From positions 33,666 to 97,665 of the forward strand of contig CBDUYN010000017.1 in NCBI GenBank assembly GCA_965371445.1: a DNA stretch of 64,000 bases, read 5' to 3'. Positions 54,801-61,505 of the stretch are shown here, piece by piece (the first letter of the stretch is position 1; every line of letters begins with the position of its first letter). The notes beneath the pieces were generated by a model. That model did no database searches. It saw only the letters and a program-made list of their open reading frames with translations, and was not told where the DNA came from. The DNA is from DASWIG01 sp965371445 (GTDB taxonomy: Bacteria; Acidobacteriota; Thermoanaerobaculia; Multivoradales; J023). The translations under genes were made by a program, and so were the position numbers.

Positions 54801-56706
54801 GCGCTCGGAAGAAGTCGAGCGCATCGACCTGCTGAAAGTCGACGTGGAAAAGGGCGAGCTCGAGGTCCTGGCCGGCGTCGCCAGAGAGGACTGGCCCAAG
54901 ATCCGCCAGGTCGTCGTCGAGGTACACGACATCGAGGACCGTCGCGCGCGGGTGTGCGACCTGTTGGAGCGACAGGGCTTCGAGGTCGCCCTGGAGCAGG
55001 ACGAGATGATGTCGGCGACGGGCCTTTACAACGTCTACGCCCGCCGCCCGGAGGTCCGGGGAGGAAGCCCGGCGGCGCCGCAGGAGACGTGGCTCGACGC
55101 CGAGCGCCTGGTCGACGCCGTAGAGCGTACGGCCGGCGAGAGGCTGCCCGAGTACATGGTGCCGTCGGCGATCGTGCTGCGCGACGCTTTGCCGCTCCTG
55201 CCCAACGGCAAGGTCGACCGCCGGGCTCTCGCCGAGCTCATGCCGTCGGCGGCGGCGCGGCGCGGCGCGGCGGAGGGCGTGGCGCCGCGCAACGCCACCG
55301 AGGAGAAGCTGGTCGAGATCTGGCCGGGAGACGGCCCGGGTGGCGAGCAACGAATCCCGGGACCGTCCGATCCCCCTCTCTTTTGCCCAGCAGCGGCTCT
55401 GGTTCCTCCACCAGCTGGAGCCCTGGAACCCGGAGTACAACGTGCCGGCGGCGATCGCCGTCGACGGGCCGCTCGACGTCGCCGTCCTGCGCCGCGTCCT
55501 CGACGAGATCGTACGCCGCCACGAGAGCCTGCGTGCTCGCTTCGTCGAAGCCGCGGAGGAACCTGTCCAGCTCTTCGAGGCGCCTCGCGAGCAGGTGGTG
55601 GGCGTCGTCGACCTCGCCGGCCTGCCGGCGCCGCGGCGCGCCGCCGAGGCCGAGCGGCGGGCCATGGCCCATGCCGTCGGCCTCTTCGACCTGGCCCGCG
55701 GAGCGCTCCTGCGCACGACGCTCTTGCGGCTCGGCGACGAGGAGCACGTCTTCCTGCTCAACCAGCACCACATCGTCTCCGACGGCTGGTCGCTCGGCGT
55801 GTTGGTGCGCGAGATCGGCGAGCTCTACCGGGCCTTCACCGCCGGGAAGCCCTCCCCCCTGCCGGAGCTCGAGGTGCAGTACGCCGATTTCGCCGTCTGG
55901 CAGAGGGGTTGGTTGCAGGGCGAGGTTCTCGAGGCGCAGTTGGCGTACTGGCGCGAGGAGCTCGCTGGCGCCGCGGTTCTCGAGCTGCCCACCGACCGGC
56001 CGCGGCCGGCCGTGCGCTCGGGCTGCGGAGCGACCCTTCCCTGGACGCTCCAGGGAAAGCTGTACGGCGTCCTGGGGAGGCGAGGCCGCGAGCGTGGAGC
56101 GACCCTTTTCATGATCCTACTGGCGGCTTGTCAGACGCTGCTCCACCGCTACTCCGGTCAGCGGGACGTCGTGGTGGGCACGCCGGTCGCCGGACGGCGG
56201 TGGGCGGAGGTCGAGGGCCTGATCGGTTTCTTCGTCAACACCCTGGTGCTGCGCGGCGACTTCTCGCGGTCCGCCGCCGCCGCTTCAGGGGAGCCGTCGT
56301 TCGAGGAGGTCCTGGAGCGGACGCGTCAGACGTTCCTCGCGGCCCATGCCCACCAGGACGTGCCCTTCGAGCAGCTGGTCGAGGAGCTGCAACCGCAGCG
56401 GGACCGCTCCCGGACACCACTTTTCCAGGTCGCCTTCGCTCTCCAGAACGCCGTCGTCGAGCCGGTCGAGCTGCCGGGCCTGACGCTCCGGCCTTTGCCG
56501 AGCGACAGCGGCGCGTCGAAGTTCGACCTCACGGTGACCCTGGTGCCGGAGGGGGACGCTCTCACCGGATCGATCGAGTACTCGAGCGACCTTTTCGACC
56601 GCAGCACCGCCGTGCGCCTGGGCGAGCATCTCAAGACGTTGCTCGAAGCGGTCGCGGCACGGCCGGAAAGCGGCGTCGCCGAGCTCGACCTGCTGCCGCC
56701 GGCTGA
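48862..56706 (+). CDS. NRPS: C(part)-A-PCP-C-A(FkbM methyltransferase)-(PCP lost)
   Basis: The frame is coding from about 48735; 48862 is a nominal start. Modules: rest of C1; A1 (49600-51080), whose specificity residues by eye are D-V-Q-F-I-A-Q-V-V, close to proline codes; PCP1 (FFDLGGHSLLATRV); C2 (HHVVSDGWS); A2 (52830-55230), with D-V-W-H-I-S-L-V-D, a serine-type code. Between A2's late core and its final NGKVDRR motif lies a 250-residue SAM methyltransferase (VVFDVGANIGVFTLFASREIG, IDLLKVDVEKGELEVLAG), of FkbM type. After EKLVEIW at about 55322 the PCP is deleted and the frame shifts; residues from there to 56706 are antisense-like nonsense. Confidence 0.85.
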   Translation: MATYRGATRFNLLPKAVSDAVEALYKRHATTSFMAFFAIWLVLLHRLTGQRDLLVGTPIANRTRSEVEGLIGFFVNTLVLRSDLRDDGNPRFVELLARVRERALGAYAHQDLPFEKLVEELQPERSRSRSPLFQVLFVHENAPNEVLELAQLGVRSLTLEHLDADSGTAKFDLLLQLRQEPRGLWGALEYSTDLFDATTAHRFEESYRYLLETATADPDRRIAELSLLSPAQTQQLLREWGEAVTPTLAEPVHRRFVAQAARTPDAPAVVSETSLSYRELDRRSNRLAHHLRSLGVGADVPVAVALERSEELVEALLAVLKAGGAFLPLDSSYPAQRLTTMLENAAPRLLLTRRALLERLPAHGGRTVLLDEEEAAIAGRPESLPEPALSPKNLAYLIYTSGSTGLPKGVALPHRTLMDLIGWQLAHPAFGGAALPSFDVFLQEVFSTLCSGGALVLISEEERRDPARMVKRMEEQGVERLFLPYVALQQLAEASAEAPPSALVEVITAGEQLQTSHAVARFFSASGALLENQYGPAESHVVSAHTLRGAPASWPSLPPIGRAVASFRLAVLDAGMRPVPPGVAGELSIRGDGLARGYLGRPALTAERFVPDQNGGAGGRAYRTGDLARFLADGTIEFLGRADHQVKIRGFRVEPGEVETVLSRHPAVREAAVVARGDGAGKRLVAYWVPAPDTALKTETLREHLHATLPEYMVPSAWMELVALPLTPSGKVDRRGLPDPEPGAAATADRVAPRTPTEQILAGIWSEVLGLERVGAESSFFDLGGHSLLATRVLSRIREAFSVELALAELFDAPRLADLAAVVERSGPLPSPPPMKRVPRDGPLPLSPAQQRLWLIDRLEPGNVEYNLPAAVRLRGILDRGALARTLAELVRRHESLRTSFAEVDGKPRQAIAQRLRLGLPMVDLVSVPEARRQREALRLAGVEARRPFDLGRAPLVRSLLLALGEEEHLFLLTQHHVVSDGWSISVLIREVGALYNAFSRGEPSPLEELPYQYVDFAVWQRKWLETPLDPRGMSSDSILEAQVSWWREELAGLPAALELPADRPRPALWTGRGATLPLALPAALVSSLETVSRRCGATLFMTLLAALEVLLGRTTGQRDFAVGSPIAGRRRSEVEGLIGFFVNTLVLRCDLSAPREPSFVDLLDRVRRRTLDAWAHQDVPFEKLVEALEPVRDRSRSPLFQVALMLQNVPPESLALGDLRLEVVPSHSGTAKFDVTWVFQPDPQDPAGGRLLGGVEHATDLFDRSTVLRWNAHLKTLLEAIAAHPESRVYELDLLAPAERQQVVVEWNATGRAYPEGQTCLHRLIEAQAERTPDAVASAFAGEELTYRQLDARANQLARHLRCLGVGRYAGPHETRVALFVERSLEMIVGLVGILKAGGAHVPLDPGYPPERLSFMVEDAGVAVLLTQDRLDDRLSAGGLPRLRLDGEWERVARQSETPCPDVATPGSLAYVIYTSGSTGRPKGAMNTHQAIVNRLLWMQETYPLGAQDRVLQKTPFSFDVSVWELFWPLMYGARQVFAKPEGHKDSAYLVETIVAERITTLHFVPSMLAAFLEEDDVERSTAVPAGGLRRVICSGEALSFDLERRFYSRLDAELHNLYGPTEAAVDVTYWPCERRPRRSTVPIGRPVTNTEIRILDRHLRPVPVGVPGELLIGGVQLARGYHRRPGLTAEKFVPDPFGETPNGRLYKTGDLSRTLPEGNVEYLGRLDHQVKIRGLRIELGEIEATLVSHPAIHEAVVLNDASGDRLVAFLVPDEASALPVRRLLRLEEAGALEKRRVYRLPGGVAILHLNPAETDFLYQEVFELRSYLRHGVTLHEGDVVFDVGANIGVFTLFASREIGAAGRIFSFEPIPAIYDLLALNAELWGAPARLFACGLSSTAGSAELTYYPHVSILSGQFADAAEEREAVRAFLRNSDGGARLRRDEPGQDLPEEMLEELLDERFRGERVSCELRTVSEVMRSEEVERIDLLKVDVEKGELEVLAGVAREDWPKIRQVVVEVHDIEDRRARVCDLLERQGFEVALEQDEMMSATGLYNVYARRPEVRGGSPAAPQETWLDAERLVDAVERTAGERLPEYMVPSAIVLRDALPLLPNGKVDRRALAELMPSAAARRGAAEGVAPRNATEEKLVEIWPGDGPGGEQRIPGPSDPPLFCPAAALVPPPAGALEPGVQRAGGDRRRRAARRRRPAPRPRRDRTPPREPACSLRRSRGGTCPALRGASRAGGGRRRPRRPAGAAARRRGRAAGHGPCRRPLRPGPRSAPAHDALAARRRGARLPAQPAPHRLRRLVARRVGARDRRALPGLHRREALPPAGARGAVRRFRRLAEGLVAGRGSRGAVGVLARGARWRRGSRAAHRPAAAGRALGLRSDPSLDAPGKAVRRPGEARPRAWSDPFHDPTGGLSDAAPPLLRSAGRRGGHAGRRTAVGGGRGPDRFLRQHPGAARRLLAVRRRRFRGAVVRGGPGADASDVPRGPCPPGRALRAAGRGAATAAGPLPDTTFPGRLRSPERRRRAGRAAGPDAPAFAERQRRVEVRPHGDPGAGGGRSHRIDRVLERPFRPQHRRAPGRASQDVARSGRGTAGKRRRRARPAAAG
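54290..55040 (+). other. FkbM-type methyltransferase domain inside adenylation domain A2
   Basis: SAM-binding motif FDVGANIGVFTLFAS (motif I), SFEPIPAIYDLLALN (motif II region) and LLKVDVEKGELEVL are the signature of FkbM methyltransferases. It is inserted where canonical N-methyltransferases sit in NRPS A domains, after the RGLRIELGEIEATL core. FkbM enzymes are usually O-methyltransferases, so hydroxyl methylation of a serine-derived residue is possible, as is N-methylation. Confidence 0.8.
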
Positions 56707-57865
56707 GCGCCGGCAGGTGGTCGCCGAGTGGAACGCAACCGCTCGGGCCTATCCGCAGCGCGACGCCTGCCTCCATGAGCTGATCGGCGCGCAGGCGGCG
56801 CGCACGCCCGACGCCGTGGCGTCGGCGTCCGCCGGCGCGGAGCTAACCTATGGCGAGCTCGACGCGCGGGCCAACCAGCTGGCCCGGCACCTGCGCTCCC
56901 TCGGCGTCGGCCACGACGAGATGGTGGGTCTTTTCCTCGAACGCTCGCTGGAGATGATCGTGGGCCTGCTGGGGATCTTGAAGGCGGGAGGGGCCTACGT
57001 GCCCCTCGATCCGGGCTATCCGGCGCAACGCCTGGCGTTCATGACGGACGACGCCAGGGTCCGTGTGCTCCTCACGCAGACCCACCTCGTGGACCGGGCT
57101 CCCGGGGAGGTCCAGGTTCTGTGTCTCGACGGCGAATGGGAAAGAGTCGCGCGCCAGGACGACGCGCCGCTGCCGAACGCCGCGGCCCCCGATTCCCTGG
57201 CCTACATGATCTACACCTCAGGCTCGACCGGCCGGCCGAAGGGGGCGATGAACACCCACCGGGCGATCGTCAACCGCCTGCTCTGGATGCAGGAGACCTA
57301 CGGCCTGACGGACGAGGACCGGATCTTGCAGAAAACGCCGTTCAGCTTCGACGTCTCGGTCTGGGAGCTCTTCTGGCCGCTCATGTACGGTGCCCGACAG
57401 GTCTTTGCGAAACCGGAGGGGCACAAGGACAGCGCCTACCTGGTGGATCTGATCGAGGCCGAAAAGATCACGACGCTGCACTTCGTGCCGTCGATGCTGG
57501 CGGCTTTTCTCGAGGAGGACGACGTCGAACGCTGTACCAGCCTGGCTCGTGTCATCTGCTCGGGCGAGGCGCTGCCCTTCGAGCTTCAGCGCCGTTTCCA
57601 CGAGCGTCTCGGGGCCCAGCTGCAAAACCTCTACGGTCCGACCGAAGCGGCGGTCGACGTGACCTTCCACCCGTGCGAGCGGCGGCCGCGGCGTTCGCTG
57701 GTGCCGATCGGCCGTCCGGTCGCCAACACGGAGATCCGCATCCTCGACCGCCACCTGGGGCCGGCTCCGGTGGGGATCCCCGGCGAGCTCCTGATCGGCG
57801 GCGTGCAGCTGATGCGGGGCTACCACCGCTGCTCGACGCGGTCACTCCGGAAGGCAGGCTGCTGA
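55340..57865 (+). CDS. NRPS fragment: C-A (truncated)
   Basis: A nominal ATG lies at 55340 in the frame that carries the condensation domain (IPLSFAQQRLWFLHQLEPW, NQHHIVSDGWSLGVL) and an adenylation domain (MIYTSGSTGRPKGAMNTHRAI). Its specificity residues D-V-W-H-I-S-L-V-D equal those of A2, so serine again. At about 57830, in GVQLMRGYHR, the coding sequence ends abruptly; the next codons are the reverse strand of an unrelated secreted-protein gene. Later A motifs, PCP and any thioesterase are absent. The first C codons follow a deletion that removed the preceding PCP. Confidence 0.82.
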   Translation: MASNESRDRPIPLSFAQQRLWFLHQLEPWNPEYNVPAAIAVDGPLDVAVLRRVLDEIVRRHESLRARFVEAAEEPVQLFEAPREQVVGVVDLAGLPAPRRAAEAERRAMAHAVGLFDLARGALLRTTLLRLGDEEHVFLLNQHHIVSDGWSLGVLVREIGELYRAFTAGKPSPLPELEVQYADFAVWQRGWLQGEVLEAQLAYWREELAGAAVLELPTDRPRPAVRSGCGATLPWTLQGKLYGVLGRRGRERGATLFMILLAACQTLLHRYSGQRDVVVGTPVAGRRWAEVEGLIGFFVNTLVLRGDFSRSAAAASGEPSFEEVLERTRQTFLAAHAHQDVPFEQLVEELQPQRDRSRTPLFQVAFALQNAVVEPVELPGLTLRPLPSDSGASKFDLTVTLVPEGDALTGSIEYSSDLFDRSTAVRLGEHLKTLLEAVAARPESGVAELDLLPPAERRQVVAEWNATARAYPQRDACLHELIGAQAARTPDAVASASAGAELTYGELDARANQLARHLRSLGVGHDEMVGLFLERSLEMIVGLLGILKAGGAYVPLDPGYPAQRLAFMTDDARVRVLLTQTHLVDRAPGEVQVLCLDGEWERVARQDDAPLPNAAAPDSLAYMIYTSGSTGRPKGAMNTHRAIVNRLLWMQETYGLTDEDRILQKTPFSFDVSVWELFWPLMYGARQVFAKPEGHKDSAYLVDLIEAEKITTLHFVPSMLAAFLEEDDVERCTSLARVICSGEALPFELQRRFHERLGAQLQNLYGPTEAAVDVTFHPCERRPRRSLVPIGRPVANTEIRILDRHLGPAPVGIPGELLIGGVQLMRGYHRCSTRSLRKAGC

Positions 57866-58841
57866 CGACGCTCAAGGAGACGCTCCCGGTGTAGCCTCCT
57901 TCGCGGACGATGGCCGCGGTGAGCTGGCCCGAGCTCCCGGGCTCGACGGTGATCGTGGAAGGGCTTAGGCTCAAGCTCTTGATGCCTGGAGCCTTGGCGA
58001 TCGTCAGAGTGAACGTGTCCTCCACCGAGGTGACGCCGGAGCCACTGGCTCGAACTCGGATGGTCTGTCCGCTCACCAGCTGTGCACTGCTGCTCACCGT
58101 GAGCGTGATCGCTCCCGACGTTCCGGTTCCCGGTTGTGAATAGGTCTTGCTGACACCACTTGGCAGCGAGCTCATGATGGTGAGGGTCACGCTGCCCGAG
58201 TAATTCATCCTCGAGAGATAGACGTTTAGCGTTTTGGATTCTCCGGGAGCGATGGTCACGGAGGAAGGACTGATGTTGGTGATTTGTATCGAGGGCTCTT
58301 CGGTGACGGAGGAAGTGTCGCGATAGGCTTTCCAGCCTTGCTGATCCGTGTAGGAAGAGCTCGAGGGGGCGTTGGTGTAGCTCCACGACGAGTCCGCCAT
58401 GGCCGAGCGAAAGTAAGCGGTGAAAGTTTCTGTCGCCTTGGGCCGGACAGAGACTCTCAGGGTCTTGGTCGATCCACCCGGCCAAGAGCCGGCAGTCTCA
58501 ACCATCAAGTAACTTGAGGTGATCGGGTTCCCATAGCGGTTATAGATGGAGCTCCCTCTGGGGAAAACCGTGCAAGTGAATCCCGACGGGCACGACTCGA
58601 TCGACACCAGAGATCCATCCGTTGAAGACGTGAGATCCGGAAAGGATAGGGTGATGCCACCGTCTGGCGAGGTCTCGGTGCCGGAGTTGCGAACCGTCAT
58701 CTCGACCGTCAAGCTTTGCCCGTCGACGATCGAGCTTGGCGACATCTGGTAGCTCTGAATGTACGGCGTCGGAGGGCTGGCAAGGGCTGGTAAGGAGAGA
58801 AGCGTTCCTGCAAGAATGGTTTTTGAGATTAGAGATTTCAT
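57830..58841 (-). CDS. Secreted Ig-like beta-sandwich protein, C-terminally truncated
   Basis: ATG 58841 gives a signal peptide (MKSLISKTILAGTLLSLPALAS). Repeated Ser/Thr-rich beta-sandwich domains follow (SLTVEMTVRNSGTETSPDGGITL; APGESKTLNVYLSRMNYSGSVTLTI; EPGSSGQLTAAIVREGGYTGSVSL). The last copy ends at LPSGVTASSSGG, where the DNA becomes the NRPS adenylation domain on the other strand; the open frame then runs on antisense to 57552 as nonsense. The gene is visibly less GC-rich than its neighbours. Probably extracellular; function unknown. Confidence 0.75.
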
Positions 58842-59285
58842 CCAAGTACCCTTTTTTAGAATCGCTGGTGCGTTCGGGTGGCTGACCGCGGAAAGCAGGA
58901 CGAGCCCTCGGGATCCACCCGAGGGCGTCGGCGGCCAGCTCGTCCCATCGGCTTCGTGGGCTCCACCTCGTCCCGGCGGAGCCTCTTCGTCGTCTGGCGG
59001 TGGATCCCGTGGAATCGACCCGGGCCACTCGATCGAAGGCTGGCCCCTTCGAGGGTGGCGCGTCGAGGCCCTTTTGGAGGGATCGGAGCGTCATGATTCT
59101 AGTCTTTGCAGGACTCGTGCCAGCCGTGAGTCGTCCGGGCTACGTCCTCTCCCGCTCTCTGCAGACATCTGGGAGATCTCGGGTGTCCAGCTATTGGACA
59201 GATGGTGTCCAGGGAGCGGACGGTGCCGCCTGAGGTCTGGACACTGGGTGGGGTGCCGCGCGGTGGAGCCCTCAGTTTCATTGCC
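58842..59285. other. Intergenic stretch with a TGTCCA inverted repeat
   Basis: No gene seen in these 444 bp. At about 59180-59197 there is TGTCCA-GCTAT-TGGACA, a perfect 6-bp inverted repeat. A wider pair, GTGTCCAG at about 59207 and CTGGACAC at about 59238, follows. Such spaced TGTCC/GGACA sites can be dimer operators, but no promoter is evident. Confidence 0.35.
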
Positions 59286-59410
59286 TGTTCTCCTCGACGA
59301 TCAGCTCGACGGTCTTGAAGCTCCGACCGGTCTGCTCGTCATTGCGGTGTCGGACACACACCAGACGATCCCCATGTCGTTCTTGGAGCTGCCTGGTGCC
59401 TAGCCTGCCG
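59286..59410 (-). pseudogene. Remnant of a small conserved hypothetical protein
   Basis: The minus strand reads RHGDRLVCVRHRNDEQTGRS then FKTVELIVEENRQ and a stop. The pattern GDRLVCVRxRxD...KTVELIVEE is one I recognise from small conserved proteins found near mobile elements in many bacteria; their function is unknown. No start codon of quality is present, and the upstream end runs into the IS66 remnant. Confidence 0.45.
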
Positions 59411-59426
59411 GGCCTTAAGCTTACAC

Positions 59427-60272
59427 GTGTTCGCAGTCGTCGATCAAGGGGCGGTATGTCCCACCTCGCGAGACGTCGACGTGGCCTCCGGCATCGTAGC
59501 CATCGCCGGGGGCAACCGGATCGCTCTGTTTTTCACCGGGCGCCAGCATGCCGGGGAGAACCTGAGGGATGTGCTCAAGCAGAGGGCGGCGCAGCTCGAC
59601 CCACCGATCCAAATGTCCGACGGCTCTTCGCGCAACGAGCCGGAGGGGATCGAGACGATCTTGGCCAATTGCCTGACCCACGGTCGCAGGAAATTCGTTG
59701 AGGTGGCGGATAGCTTTCCTGGAGAGTGCCGTTACGTGCTCGAGGCGTTGAGCCAGATCTACAAGCACGATGCCACCACCCGCGAGCAGGAGATGTCGCC
59801 ACAGGAGCGACTGTGCTTCCATCAAGCTCACAGCACCGAGGTCATGGCGGATCTCCAGCGCTGGATGAACGACCAACTCGCGCAGAAGAAGGTCGAGCCG
59901 AACTCCTCGCTGGGCGGTGCCTTCTCCTATATGCTGAAGCGGTGGGACAAACTCACTCTGTTTCTGCGCAGACCCGGCGCACCGCTCGACAACAACATCT
60001 GCGAACAGGCGCTGAAGAAGGCAATTCTCCACCGGAAAAACGCCCTCTTCTACAAGACCAAGAACGGCGCTCTCGTCGGCGACATCTTCATGAGCCTGAT
60101 TTACACCGCGGGGCTAGCCGGAGCGAATCCGTTCGATTACCTCACCGAGCTCCAGAAGCACGCCGAAGAGCTGCGTAGCGACCCCCGTGCGCTGCGATCA
60201 CTGCCGCGTCGACGAGGATCCCGCGGCTTCACGGGCGGGCGACATCTTCCGCCGCCGCCTCGACGGCCTTGA
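59427..60272 (+). mobile_element. IS66-family transposase (TnpC), C-terminal remnant
   Basis: About 265 residues match the C-terminal half of IS66 transposases: GIVAIAGGNRIALFFTGRQHAGENL, IQMSDGSSRN, NCLTHGRRKFVEV, and the family hallmark GAPLDNNICEQALKKAILHRKNALFYKT with GDIFMSLIYT. A full TnpC is about 500 aa, so the N-terminal half (leucine zipper, zinc finger, first catalytic Asp) is lost. TnpA and TnpB are absent. The last residues after about 60215 diverge. A dead element. Confidence 0.88.
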
Positions 60273-60381
60273 GATCCAGTTGACCCGGAAACTCTGCGGA
60301 AGCGAGTGGCACCTCCGTGAGGTCGGTACGATGAAGCGGATCGAGTGGCACGAGCTTCGAGCGACCGCCGCCGCCGCTTGA
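60187..60381 (+). CDS. Small hypothetical protein (64 aa)
   Basis: GTG 60187 reads MRCDHCRVDEDPAASRAGDI and ends GTMKRIEWHELRATAAAA. It overlaps the IS66 remnant's tail. A strong terminator 24 bp after the stop supports a real transcript in this direction. The N-terminal C-x-x-C could bind metal. No family recognised. Confidence 0.4.
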   Translation: MRCDHCRVDEDPAASRAGDIFRRRLDGLEIQLTRKLCGSEWHLREVGTMKRIEWHELRATAAAA

Positions 60382-60404
60382 AGCGGCATCGGCCCCGGGC
60401 GATG

Positions 60405-60432
60405 GACGGCCTCCCACAGGAGGCCGTCTTTG
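60405..60432 (+). terminator. Intrinsic terminator
   Basis: GACGGCCTCC-CACA-GGAGGCCGTC, a perfect 10-bp stem with a 4-nt loop, followed by TTTGT. It ends the transcript of the small gene before it. The U-tract is short. Confidence 0.75.
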
Positions 60433-60475
60433 TGCGTCTGGCGCGCCGCGCATCGTGCCCGTCCGCGTTTGTCCC

Positions 60476-60505
60476 GACGACGACCCGCGAGGGCGACGAG
60501 GCCCC
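60476..60505. repeat. 30-bp direct repeat flanking the XRE gene, right copy of pair A
   Basis: Matches 61220-61249 at 28 of 30 positions, differing only at two central bases (GG versus CA). The two copies bracket the XRE regulator gene. Confidence 0.8.
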
Positions 60506-60555
60506 GATGGCGCGCCAGGGCGGCGCCAGGGTGCGCAGGGCAGCCGTGACTTCCA

Positions 60556-61137
60556 TCACGCGACCCCCTTGAGCTCAAGCCGGCGTCGCTTTCGCCACCG
60601 CTCGACGCGGCTTCGAATCAGACCAAGGTGCAACGCCGCTGCTCCCACGCCAGCACCCTCCCGCGCCGCGCGGTCCACGGCATCGAGAATGACGCAGCGT
60701 TCGAACGGGCTGAAGACGTAGTAGACCTCAGTCGCGGCGGCCACGGCGCGGATTTCGGCGACCCCGTAATCGAGGTCAGCCAGAAGCCAACCATCCATTC
60801 GCCCGAGGGCGTTCTTCTCAAGGCGTGGATCAATCGCTCGTCTCATTTTCTGTTCTCCTCTTATGTTCTTCGAGCCGTCCAAAGGCACGCGACGGTTCTC
60901 ATCCGAATCCCTCGCGGTGATGAGATCCCCGTCAACGGCGTCGAGGTAAGCCAGCGTCCGATCCGCTCGCGGGATCGGGCGGCCCTTCTCCCAAGCGGCT
61001 ACCGTCCCTGGAGTCGCCCCGATGACGCAGGCCACCTCTCGCCGGGTGCAGCCGGCTCGACGGCGAAGACGGGCCAGGGCCGCTCCGAAGGCCTCCGGGT
61101 CGACGTCGCCAGCGGGATGATCTTGGGCTGCGCTCAT
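60556..61137 (-). CDS. XRE-family helix-turn-helix regulator with extra C-terminal domain (193 aa)
   Basis: ATG 61137. Residues about 14-65 (FGAALARLRRRAGCTRREVA then CVIGATPGTVAAWEKGRPIP) are a Cro/C1-type helix-turn-helix. The C-terminal 95 residues (RMDGWLLADLDYGVAEI..., FSPFERCVILDAVDRAAREG, RSRVERWRKRRRLE) are helical and may hold a second DNA-contacting helix. The size and context (mobile-element remnants, flanking direct repeats) suggest a regulator of a mobile or phage-derived unit. A longer frame to 61272 is open but reads as junk. Confidence 0.65.
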   Translation of the reverse strand: MSAAQDHPAGDVDPEAFGAALARLRRRAGCTRREVACVIGATPGTVAAWEKGRPIPRADRTLAYLDAVDGDLITARDSDENRRVPLDGSKNIRGEQKMRRAIDPRLEKNALGRMDGWLLADLDYGVAEIRAVAAATEVYYVFSPFERCVILDAVDRAAREGAGVGAAALHLGLIRSRVERWRKRRRLELKGVA

Positions 61138-61505
61138 GAGCTCAGGATACCGGCTCCGAGACCGTTCCTGGTGCGGTAGCTTCGTCGCCATCGCTGGCGG
61201 ACGCGTCGAGCAAGCGCGGGACGACGACCCGCGACAGCGACGAGGCCCCCCGCCCTTTCCCTGCCATCCCACTCCCCAGGGCCAGCAGCACCCCTGGGGG
61301 CCTCAGGCCAGCCCCAGGGCTTGGGTCGGGGGCATCTCCCTGGTCTCCACAGGTGGGTAGTCGCGGATCCCCACATCCCGACGAGATTTCCGCGGATTTC
61401 CGCCGTGGCCTGGTTGACCACCCGGCGCGGACCCTCTTACTAGTGGTGGCCCTCAACAGCGGGAGCCCTCAAACCCCCTCCCGCACAGCCCCAAGGAGGT
61501 CCCTC
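61138..61505. promoter_or_regulatory. Divergent region between the XRE regulator and a small gene
   Basis: No gene supported in these 368 bp. It should contain promoters for both flanking genes and carries the second 30-bp repeat (61220-61249). A C/G-rich potential hairpin lies at about 61290-61320 (CCCTGGGG...CCCCAGGG). Confidence 0.35.
61220..61249. repeat. 30-bp direct repeat, second copy
   Basis: Partner of 60476-60505 in the same orientation. It lies 83 bp upstream of the XRE start, so it could be an operator, or a target-site or recombination scar. Confidence 0.8.

Noticed and set aside
60628..61179. 183-codon plus-strand frame
   Set aside because: Antisense of the XRE regulator; the helix-turn-helix on the minus strand is much better supported.
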